This document shows, in pieces, positions 34,329-41,748 of a stretch of DNA of 58,521 nt (positions within the stretch are counted from its first letter, which is position 1; the number at the start of each line of letters is the position of its first letter). The stretch lies in NCBI GenBank assembly GCA_937952235.1, contig CALFZM010000389.1:1-58521 (forward strand). Reading direction: 5' to 3'. The DNA is from an uncultured Opitutia bacterium. GTDB lineage: Bacteria; Verrucomicrobiota; Verrucomicrobiia; Opitutales; Opitutaceae. Made by a program: the position numbers and the translations under genes. The notes under the pieces were generated by a model that saw only the letters and a program-made list of their open reading frames with translations, searched no databases and was not told the DNA's origin.

Positions 34329-36926
34329 GTGCGCCCCCACGACTTCGTCCCCCGTCTGGTGTTCTCCCTTGCGGCCGTCCTGGCCGCCTGCGCCGGGGTG
34401 GCGTCCGCGGCCCCGGTGCCGTCCGCCGCGGCGGCCTTCATCGAGCAGCACTGCGCGAACTGCCACGACGACGTGGAGAAGAAGGGCGGGCTCGACCTCA
34501 CCGCGCTGTCGCTCCAACTGCAGGACCGGAAGAACTTCGCGACGTGGGTCAAGGTGCACGACCGCGTCGTGGCCGGCGAGATGCCGCCGCGGGACAAACC
34601 CCGGCCCGCGGCGGGGGCGGTCGACGCGTTCGTGCACGCGCTGACCGGACCGATGCTGGCGGCCGAGCGGGCGGCGGAGGCGGGCCAGGGGCGCGCGACG
34701 CAGCGGCGCCTGAACCGGTTCGAATACGAGAACGCCGTGCGCGACCTGCTGGGTGCTCCCTGGCTGCAGATCCGCGACGGACTGCCCGAGGACGGCGAGG
34801 CGCATCGGTTCAACAAGATCGGCGACGCGCTCGATCTCTCGCACGTGAACCTCGCCCGCTACCTGGCGGTGGCCGAGGACGCCTTGCGGCAGGTCATGGC
34901 TCACCAGGTCGACCGGCCCGCCACGAAAACCACGCGTTATTATGCGCGGGACCAGCGCTCGTTCGCCAACCGGATGACTTACTCGGTGTTCAACACCCGC
35001 GCGGAGCGCGCGACGTTTCCCGTGCTCGGCACCCAGGCGCAGCCCGAGGTGCGCTCGACCAGGCAGCCGATCACGGTCGGGGACGCCTATCCCGCCACGC
35101 GCGAGCGCGAGGCGATGGGCGTGGTGGCGAGCTCGTACGAACCGATCGAGCTGCGTTTCGAGAAATTCAAGGCGCCGCAGTCGGGACGCTACAAGGTCCG
35201 GGTGAGCGCCTACTCGGTGTGGGTCGGCCCCGGCAAGGCGCCGCCCGGCAAGGCCGAGCGGTGGTGGATTCCCAACTTCGACGACGTGTCGCCCGGCCGG
35301 CGGCCGGAGCCGCTGACGTTCTACGCCGAGCTGCCGCCGCGGCAGCTTCGCCGGCTGGGGGCGTTCGATGTCGGGACCGAGCCCACCACGGGCGAGCTCG
35401 AAGTGGACCTGCTCGAGGGCGAGACGATCCGGCCGGACGCGGTGCGGTTGTTCCGTTCGCGGCCGTCGAACTGGGTCAACCCGCTGGCTACCCGCGAGGG
35501 CCAGCCCGGCGTGGCATTTCGCTGGCTCGAGGTCGAGGGCCCGCTGCTCGACGCCTGGCCGGGCACGGGCCACCGCCTCATGTTCGGCGACCTGCCGCTG
35601 CGGCGGACGCCGGGCGGCGGCGTGGAGGTGCAGCCGCGCGACGTCGAGGCCGACGCGGACCGGCTGCTTGCGGCGTTCATCGCGCGCGCGTACCGGCGCC
35701 CGGTGGCCGCGGAGGAGATCGCGCCGTTTCGCGCGGTGATCGCCGCCTCGCTCCGCGCGGGCACGTCGTTCGCCGACGCGATGATCGCGGGCTACACGGC
35801 GGTGCTCTGTTCGCCCGCCTTCCTCTGCCTCGAGGAAACACCGGGCGCGCTGTCGGACCACGCCGTGGCCGCGCGGCTCGCGTTTTTCCTGTGGAACTCG
35901 GCGCCCGACGACGAGCTGCGCGCGCTGGCCGCGCGCGGCGAACTCCGGCGGCCCGAGGTGCTGCGCGCCCAGGCCGAGCGGCTGCTGGCGTCGCCCAAGG
36001 CGCGGCAGTTCACCGACGCCTTCCTCGACTACTGGCTCGACCTGCGGAAGATCCAGGCGACCTCGCCGGATTCGGCCCTCTACAACGATTACTACCTCGA
36101 CGACGCGCTGACCGAGGCCGCGTTGGAGGAAACCCAGCTCTTCTTCGCGGAACTGGTGCGTGCCGACCTGCCGGCGAAGAATCTCGTCGCGTCGGAATTC
36201 GCCTTTGTGAACGAACGCCTCGCCGCGCACTACGGGCTGCCGCCCGTGGACGGCATCGCGGTGCGCCGCGTGGCGCTGCCGCCGGATTCGCCGCGCGGGG
36301 GCTTGTTGACGCAGGCGAGCGTGCTCAAGGTGACCGCGAACGGCACCACGACGTCGCCGGTCCTGCGCGGCGCATGGATCATGGAACGCATCCTCGGCCT
36401 GCCGCCGTCGCCGCCGCCGCCGAGCGTGCCGGCGGTCGAGCCCGACATCCGCGGCGCGAAGACGATCCGGCAACTGCTCGACCGGCATCGCAGCGAGGAG
36501 TCGTGCGCGGCCTGCCACACCCGCATCGATCCGGCAGGTTTCGCGTTGGAGAATTTCGACGTGATGGGCGGCTGGCGCGACCGCTACCGCGCGATCGCGG
36601 AAGGCGTGCCGCCGGTCGAAGGCATCGGCAAGGGCGGGCTCAAGTTCACCTTCCACTACGCGCAGCCCGTGGACGCCGCGGGCGAGTCGTGGGACGGCCG
36701 GCCGTTTCGCGACGTCCGCGACTTCAAGCGGCTGCTCCTGGACGACGAGGCGCAGCTCGCCCGCAACCTCGCGCGCCAGCTCGTCACCTACGCGACCGGC
36801 GCTCCCGTGCGGTTCGGCGATCGGCCCGCGGTGGAAAAGATCCTCGAACAGACGCGGGCCCGCGGCTACGGTGTGCGCGCGCTGGTGCACGCGATCGTGC
36901 AGAGCGAACTTTTCCTGAACAAGTAA
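34329..36926 (+). CDS. PVC-type DUF1587/1592/1588/1585/1595 cytochrome c protein
   Basis: An 865-residue secreted protein starting at GTG, signal ending VASA. The N-terminal cytochrome c-like domain has Cys42-A-N-C-H. DUF1587 follows (RRLNRFEYENAVRDLLG), then DUF1595/DUF1592 (AFIARAYRRPVAAEE, AARLAFFLWNSAPDDELRAL), DUF1588 (PRGGLLTQASVLKVTANGT) and DUF1585, with a second heme-like site Cys726-A-A-C-H (residues 726-730). Such proteins pair with a DUF1552 protein, as here 9 nt downstream. The function is unknown but thought to involve periplasmic redox chemistry on polymers. No metabolic role can be assigned. Confidence 0.92.
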   Translation: MRPHDFVPRLVFSLAAVLAACAGVASAAPVPSAAAAFIEQHCANCHDDVEKKGGLDLTALSLQLQDRKNFATWVKVHDRVVAGEMPPRDKPRPAAGAVDAFVHALTGPMLAAERAAEAGQGRATQRRLNRFEYENAVRDLLGAPWLQIRDGLPEDGEAHRFNKIGDALDLSHVNLARYLAVAEDALRQVMAHQVDRPATKTTRYYARDQRSFANRMTYSVFNTRAERATFPVLGTQAQPEVRSTRQPITVGDAYPATREREAMGVVASSYEPIELRFEKFKAPQSGRYKVRVSAYSVWVGPGKAPPGKAERWWIPNFDDVSPGRRPEPLTFYAELPPRQLRRLGAFDVGTEPTTGELEVDLLEGETIRPDAVRLFRSRPSNWVNPLATREGQPGVAFRWLEVEGPLLDAWPGTGHRLMFGDLPLRRTPGGGVEVQPRDVEADADRLLAAFIARAYRRPVAAEEIAPFRAVIAASLRAGTSFADAMIAGYTAVLCSPAFLCLEETPGALSDHAVAARLAFFLWNSAPDDELRALAARGELRRPEVLRAQAERLLASPKARQFTDAFLDYWLDLRKIQATSPDSALYNDYYLDDALTEAALEETQLFFAELVRADLPAKNLVASEFAFVNERLAAHYGLPPVDGIAVRRVALPPDSPRGGLLTQASVLKVTANGTTTSPVLRGAWIMERILGLPPSPPPPSVPAVEPDIRGAKTIRQLLDRHRSEESCAACHTRIDPAGFALENFDVMGGWRDRYRAIAEGVPPVEGIGKGGLKFTFHYAQPVDAAGESWDGRPFRDVRDFKRLLLDDEAQLARNLARQLVTYATGAPVRFGDRPAVEKILEQTRARGYGVRALVHAIVQSELFLNK

Positions 36927-36935
36927 CCCCGCCCC

Positions 36936-38297
36936 GTGCACATGCCTGCCCCGATCGGATCTCCCCGTGCCGCCGCCCGTTCCACCGGCGCCTTCATCGC
37001 GACGCGCGGCGCGCTCTCGCGCCGGCAGTTCCTCCGGGGCGCGGGCATCGCGCTCTCGCTGCCGTTGCTGGATTCGATGCTGCCGGCGTTTGCGCGCGCG
37101 GGCGAGACGGCAAAGGCGAAGCCGCGGCGGATGTTCGCCATCTGCAACAACCTCGGCCTCCTGCCCGAGCAGTTCTTCCCGAAGGAGACGGGCAGGGGCT
37201 ATGCGCTGTCGCCCTACCTGCAACTGCTGCGGGAGCACCGCGACGACTTCACCGTGTTCAGCGGCGTGTCGCATCCCGACGTCGACGGCGGGCATCCGGC
37301 CGACATCTGCTTCCTGACCGCGGCGCCGCATCCCGGCAGCGGCGGATTCCGCAACACCCTCTCGCTGGACCAGTACATCGCGGAGCGGATCGGGCACGAG
37401 ACGCGGTACGCTTCGCTCACGCTCGGCGTCAACGTGCAGCAGGGCGTGCGCAGCCTGTCGTGGACCGGCTCGGGCGTGCTGATACCCTGCGAGGAGAAGG
37501 CCTCCGATGTGTTCCGGAGGCTGTTCGTCCAAGGCTCGCCCGCGGAGGTGCAGGCGCAGTTGCGCAAGCTCGCCCAGGGCCAGAGCATCCTCGATGCCGT
37601 CGGCGGCCAGGCGAAGTCCCTGCAGCGCAGCGTCGGCGCGCGCGACCGCGAGCGGCTCGACCAGTATTTCACGAGCGTGCGCGAACTCGAGCGACGGATG
37701 GAGCTGGCGAAGGAGTGGGAAACGCGGCCGAAGCCGAAGGTGACGGCGCCGGTGCCGCTCGATCCAGCCAGCCCGCGGGAGTACATGGACAAGGTGAAGC
37801 TCATGTACGACATGGCCCGGCTGGCGTTCGAGACCGACTCGACGCGGTCGATCTCGCTCATGCTCGACAGCGTGAACTCACCGGCGATCGACCTGCACGA
37901 CGACGTGAAGATCACGGACGGCTACCACAACCTGTCCCACCATGGCCGCTCCGAGGCGAAGATCGCGCAACTCAAGGCGATCGACGAGTGGCACATGAAG
38001 CTGATCGCGGGCCTGCTGAAGGACCTGAAGGCGGTGAAGGAGGACGGCGACACGCTGCTCGACCGCACGATGGTCCTGTACGGCACCAACCTCGGCAACG
38101 CCAACACCCACGTGACGACCAACCTGCCCACGCTCCTCGCCGGCGGCGGCTTCCGTCACGGGCAGCACCTCGGCTTCGACGTGAACCATAATTACCCGCT
38201 GCCGAATCTCTTCGTTTCGATGCTGCAGCGGATGGGCATCGAGGCCGACCGGTTCGCGTCCTCCACGGGCACGATGCGCGGCCTGGAATTGGTTTAG
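36936..38297 (+). CDS. DUF1552 protein with twin-arginine signal
   Basis: A 453-residue protein with a Tat leader LSRRQFLRGAGIALSLPLLD. DUF1552 belongs to the alkaline-phosphatase/sulfatase-like fold group (DUF1501 relatives). Family features include RRMFAICNNLGLLPEQFFP, GVSHPDVDGGHPADICFL and LYGTNLGNANTHVTTNLP, with His/Asp residues that may bind metal. It starts with GTG, 9 nt after the cytochrome gene, as in the usual DUF1552 pair; an ATG two codons later is an alternative. Export of a folded, metal-loaded partner fits the Tat signal. Family B repeat B2 follows 9 nt after the stop. Confidence 0.92.
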   Translation: MHMPAPIGSPRAAARSTGAFIATRGALSRRQFLRGAGIALSLPLLDSMLPAFARAGETAKAKPRRMFAICNNLGLLPEQFFPKETGRGYALSPYLQLLREHRDDFTVFSGVSHPDVDGGHPADICFLTAAPHPGSGGFRNTLSLDQYIAERIGHETRYASLTLGVNVQQGVRSLSWTGSGVLIPCEEKASDVFRRLFVQGSPAEVQAQLRKLAQGQSILDAVGGQAKSLQRSVGARDRERLDQYFTSVRELERRMELAKEWETRPKPKVTAPVPLDPASPREYMDKVKLMYDMARLAFETDSTRSISLMLDSVNSPAIDLHDDVKITDGYHNLSHHGRSEAKIAQLKAIDEWHMKLIAGLLKDLKAVKEDGDTLLDRTMVLYGTNLGNANTHVTTNLPTLLAGGGFRHGQHLGFDVNHNYPLPNLFVSMLQRMGIEADRFASSTGTMRGLELV

Positions 38298-38306
38298 CGG
38301 AAACCC

Positions 38307-38368
38307 GGGAGCGCGGCCGTCCCCGGCCGCATATCACGGGGATGCGGCCGGGGGACGGCCGCGCTCCC
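38307..38368. repeat. Family B palindromic repeat, inverted pair B2
   Basis: Two reverse-complementary copies of the B hairpin (GGGAGC, stem GCGGCCG/CGGCCGC, loop TCCC; five-base loop in the second) are separated by 9 nt. They fill the gap between the convergent DUF1552 and DUF4178 genes. Together with B3 they bracket the DUF4178 gene. Confidence 0.85.
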
Positions 38369-38377
38369 CAGCCAAGG

Positions 38378-39573
38378 TCACTTCGCCCCGCCGAGCGCCG
38401 CGAGCACGTCGGCATCGGGCACCGCGGCGCCGCGGTACCACTGGATGTCGGTCTCATTCCAGCGGGCGAACACCCAGTGGGTCCCTTCGCGCGCGACGAA
38501 CCCGTAGTGGACCGTGCCGGGCAGCGTCTCGACACCCCGGATACCGTCCGCGCCGAGTGCGCGGGACTGGAAGAGGTCGATGATCCGGGCGGACGTGCCG
38601 TCGACCGCGACCGTCGCGCCGGTCCGGCGGGTCGCCGCCTCGTGCGGCGTGCCGGCGGGGGCGCTCGCGGCGCGCCGCAGCAGGTGCCATTCCTTCGCGC
38701 CGCCGCTCAGGCCCTGGACGAGCAGCACGCTGCGATCGGCCTCGTCGCGCAGGATGTACTCGTGCCGGTCGTGCCGGCCGGCGACGCGCGCGACCTCCAC
38801 GACGGCGTGTCCGGCGATCACGAACCGCTCGTCGCCCAGCCGGCCGGCGGCGCCGTCGGCGAGCCGGGCCGCGGGCGCCGGCGCCTTCGGGCGCGGCGTG
38901 GCCAGCGGTGCCGACGCTCCCGCGCGGCCGAGCCGCTGAAGCACGAGCGGAAGCCGAAGAACGAGAACAGCCCGAGCACGATCACCACCACCCGCAGGAA
39001 TCCGCGGGACGTCGTCGCCGCGGTTCCCGCCTTGCCGCCGGAAAAGCCGGCGGCGGAGAACGTGTGGCGCGGCAGCCCGAACGCGGTGGCGAGGGTCTCC
39101 GGCGGGACGTCGAGCCCCTCGTAGAACTCGATCTCGTGGCCGGTCCAGCTCGCGACCAGCATGCGGTCGCCGGTGTCGGCGTTGAAATAGTTGGCGACGT
39201 CGCCCACCTCGACGCCCTCCGGTGCCTCGCCCTCGATGTGGTACACGCGCGACGCGCCCGTGAGCGTGACGGCGACCGGGCGGCCATCGAGGTTGACCTG
39301 GTCGCCGACGTGTTTCTCGGCGGCGGCGCGGGCGTCGAGCGGATGCAGCGGCTCGATTGCCCGAAACAGCTTCCACTCGGGCCCCTGCTCCGTCTCTTCG
39401 AGGACGAGCGTGGCGGAGTTGCCGCTGTCGTCGACGAGGTTGAACTCGTTCCAGTAGTAGGTTTCGCCGCCTTCGCTGACGCCGAGCACGACGCGCCCGG
39501 CGACGCGGACGCGCCAGCCGTTGAGCGTACCCGTGGCTCCGATACGCAGGGGAGTGGAGTTGGCGTAGCTCAT
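38378..39573 (-). pseudogene. Frameshifted protein with two DUF4178-like domains
   Basis: The reading begins at MSYANSTPLRIGATGTLNGW (39573) and covers one DUF4178-like domain and a membrane segment (FLRVVVIVLGLFSFFGF). After about 38935 the sensible frame moves by -1 and continues to the TGA at 38378. The two halves are paralogous: EWKLFRAIEPLHP with HEIEFYEGLDVPPETLATAFG in the first matches EWHLLRRAASAPA with TDIQWYRGAAVPDADVLAALG in the second. If unshifted, the first frame ends near 38818 in an arginine-rich tail. No slippery heptamer is evident, so a 1-nt loss or an assembly error is likelier than programmed shifting. DUF4178 is found with DUF350 and ATP-grasp ligases, as here. Confidence 0.78.
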
Positions 39574-39583
39574 GATCTTGCCT

Positions 39584-39644
39584 GGGAGCGCGGCCGTCCC
39601 CGGCCGCAGGTGGGTTCAATGCGGCCGGGGACGGCCGCGCTCCC
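39584..39644. repeat. Family B palindromic repeat, inverted pair B3
   Basis: Two reverse-complementary B hairpins separated by 10 nt lie in the short gap between the ATP-grasp gene and the DUF4178 gene, both on the minus strand. The arms match B2 almost base for base. A transcript crossing the gap would fold them. Confidence 0.85.
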
Positions 39645-39685
39645 GGAGGACGTCGAATTCAAGTCCGATCGGGGCGGGTATCGCT

Positions 39686-40807
39686 TCATCGAAAGAAGTG
39701 CGGCACGAAGCGGCTGAGGTTGCCGGTGATCCGGCGCGTGTCCTCGCGCAGGCCGAGCCCGGCCGGCTCGTGGTCGACGATCCAAACGCCGCACACCGCA
39801 CGGTGGCCGTCGAACTCGGGCAGCGGCGCGATGGCCTGGTAGATGTGCCCCTCCTCGCCGTAGTCGCCGCCGGTTTCCTCGAGGGTGGTGCCGTGTTCGA
39901 TCCAGGCGACGTTGGCGCCCTCGCGGCTCAGCTTCGGTTTGCGCACGTAGCGCGCGCCCAGCGGGGTGGCAGTCTCGAAGGCGGGCAGGAGGTTGGGGTG
40001 GTCGGGAAACAACTCCCAGAGGATCGGCAGCAGCCCCTTGTTGCTGAGCAGCATTTTCCAGGCGGGTTCGATGAACTGCACCGGGTCGGAACCGAGGTGG
40101 GCGCCGAACTCCTCGTGCCAGAGCCACTCCCACGGGTAGAGTTTGAAGCAGTGGGTGATCCGCCGGCCGGAGAGGTCGACGAAACCGCCGGAGTCGGCCT
40201 GCCAGCCGATGTCGTCGATGTAGACCCCGGCAGTGGCGACCCCGGCCTGTTCGCAGGTGTCGCGGAGATAGACGACCGTCTGCTCGTCCTCCGGATGATC
40301 CTTCACGCTGCTGAAGTGGATCGTCGTTCCGGCCCAGCGGCGCCACGCCTCCACGAGGCGTTCGTGGAGCGAGTTGAACTGGTCGGCGTCGGGCCGCGTG
40401 TCCTGCAGCCAGAACCACTGCGCGACGGCGGCCTCGACCAGCGCGGTGGGCGTGTCGGCATTGTACTCGAGCAGCTTGGGCGGACCCGAGCCGTCGAAGG
40501 CCAGGTCGAAGCGCCCGTAAAGGCTGAAGTCGTCACGTTCCCACGAGCGCAGGATCGCCGGCACGGCCGCGGAGGGGATGCCCAGGCGGTCCCACCAGCC
40601 GCGGGCGATCACCGCTTCGGCGGCGTCGATGCAGCGGTAGTGGAGCTCGTGGGCCGCGGCTTCGAGCCGGTCGATTTCCGCGGCGGTGAATTCGTAGCAG
40701 ACCGATTCGTCCCAGTACGGGCCGTGCTCGTGGGAATGATACGTGAGCCCGGTCGCCTCGACGGACGCCTGCCAGGCGGCGCGGGGAGAGCAGCGGTGGC
40801 GTTGCAT
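39686..40807 (-). CDS. Glutathionylspermidine synthase-like ATP-grasp ligase (YgiC/YjfC type)
   Basis: A 373-residue cytoplasmic protein, close to E. coli YgiC and YjfC in length, lacking the amidase half of bifunctional Gsp. Visible family features are YWDESVCYEF, GRFDLAFDG and PKLLEYNADTPTALVEA (nucleotide/metal-binding Glu and Asn), HCFKLYPWEW, LLSNKGLLPILW, and GARYVRKPKLSREGANV (ATP-binding Lys). ATP-grasp enzymes of this group form C-N amide bonds; the acceptor in this subfamily is unknown, and peptide tails of small neighbours have been proposed. The genes before it encode a DUF350 protein and a small SGFGS-tailed protein. Confidence 0.9.
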   Translation of the reverse strand: MQRHRCSPRAAWQASVEATGLTYHSHEHGPYWDESVCYEFTAAEIDRLEAAAHELHYRCIDAAEAVIARGWWDRLGIPSAAVPAILRSWERDDFSLYGRFDLAFDGSGPPKLLEYNADTPTALVEAAVAQWFWLQDTRPDADQFNSLHERLVEAWRRWAGTTIHFSSVKDHPEDEQTVVYLRDTCEQAGVATAGVYIDDIGWQADSGGFVDLSGRRITHCFKLYPWEWLWHEEFGAHLGSDPVQFIEPAWKMLLSNKGLLPILWELFPDHPNLLPAFETATPLGARYVRKPKLSREGANVAWIEHGTTLEETGGDYGEEGHIYQAIAPLPEFDGHRAVCGVWIVDHEPAGLGLREDTRRITGNLSRFVPHFFR

Positions 40808-40844
40808 CGGGGACGGACGACGAAAGCGGGGCGGACGCGCCGCT

Positions 40845-41216
40845 TCAGGAAGGCACGAAGTGCGAGCGCGAGGTGCTGCCGAAGCCGCTGCGCGCGACGA
40901 CGTCGGTGCGAAGGGCTTCCGCCTGGCGGGCGGCGTCGGCGGTCGGGGCGGAAATGTTCACGATGCTGCGGTGCGGCTCCGGTCCCCATTGCCCGCCGAA
41001 GAAGTACATCTTCCGGGTCGCGTCGTAGTGATTGTACGGCAGCGGATAGAATCCGCGGAACGGCGCGTGGTAGTGCCCGGCGCCCGGGATCTGGGTTTCG
41101 TTGGTGAAGTAGGACTCGGTGGTGACGCGCGGGGCCGGGGCGGCCGCGGCGGTGCCGAGGGCACCGGCGGAGAGGCCCGCGAGGAGCACGCGCCTGACCG
41201 TGCGGCTGCGTTTCAC
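40845..41216 (-). CDS. Small secreted or membrane protein with SGFGS C-terminus, YgiB/YjfM-like position
   Basis: A 123-residue protein starting at GTG (VKRSRTVRRVLLAGLSAGAL) with an export-type segment ending GTAAA. The middle is rich in aromatic, Pro and Gly residues (AGHYHAPFRGFYPLPYNHYD), and the C-terminus ends VVARSGFGSTSRSHFVPS. The R-x-GFGS-x-x-R tail recalls the DUF1190 proteins YgiB and YjfM, which are encoded next to YgiC/YjfC ligases in E. coli; overall homology to DUF1190 is not evident by eye. It lies 17 nt after the DUF350 gene and 37 nt before the ATP-grasp gene, so it may be the ligase substrate. That is a hypothesis. Confidence 0.7.
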   Translation of the reverse strand: MKRSRTVRRVLLAGLSAGALGTAAAAPAPRVTTESYFTNETQIPGAGHYHAPFRGFYPLPYNHYDATRKMYFFGGQWGPEPHRSIVNISAPTADAARQAEALRTDVVARSGFGSTSRSHFVPS

Positions 41217-41233
41217 GTCGTACGCACCGCCGG

Positions 41234-41542
41234 TCAGCCGATCATCGCGGCGGCGACGATCAGGCAGACGCCGAGGATCACGGAACCGGCGACGATGGCG
41301 GCGGCGACGTTCTTGTTCTGCAGGATCTCCTGGTGGAGGTCGCCGGGCGTGCACTTGTCGAAGAGCTTGTAGCCCGCGATGGCGGCGAGGATGCCGAGCA
41401 GCGAGAACAGCAGCATGTAGCCGATCGACTTGCCGAGACTGTACATCGGGCTCCCGAGCGCGGCGGCCGGCTCGGAGGCGGCGGCGATCAGGGGCAGGGC
41501 GGACAACGCCAGCACGGCGGCGGCAGCGGGGCGGATTTTCAT
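41234..41542 (-). CDS. DUF350 membrane protein (YjfL-like)
   Basis: A 102-residue protein. A signal or first membrane segment (about residues 5-22) is followed by two helices, SIGYMLLFSLLGILAAIAGY and NVAAAIVAGSVILGVCLIVA, joined by the conserved loop FDKCTPGDLHQEILQNKN typical of DUF350. The E. coli homologue YjfL also sits with a YjfC ligase. It is the first gene of the minus-strand operon and lies 206 nt from the divergent TPR gene. The function is unknown; association with envelope stress is family-level inference. Confidence 0.87.
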   Translation of the reverse strand: MKIRPAAAAVLALSALPLIAAASEPAAALGSPMYSLGKSIGYMLLFSLLGILAAIAGYKLFDKCTPGDLHQEILQNKNVAAAIVAGSVILGVCLIVAAAMIG

Positions 41543-41748
41543 GGGGGCAGGCGCGGAGGCTGCGCGCGGCGGCGCGGGGTGTCAACGGGGGGGCCGGAAG
41601 GCGGGGGTTCTCCCTGTCCGCCATGGACCGGGCGGGGCCCTTGACTCGGGGCCCGTTCGTGCCGAAGAGAGGTTTCGAACCGGCGCGGGCGTCACCCGGC
41701 CGGGGCGGCATCGCTTCGCATCCGGACCCAGGATACCCTTCAACCGCC

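Noticed and set aside
38900..38950. Programmed -1 frameshift in the DUF4178 gene
   Set aside because: No X-XXY-YYZ slippery site or downstream pseudoknot is evident at the junction; a lost base is simpler.
41660..41740. tRNA-like stretch around GGTTTCGAACC upstream of the first TPR gene
   Set aside because: No acceptor stem, D arm or anticodon arm can be folded around it.
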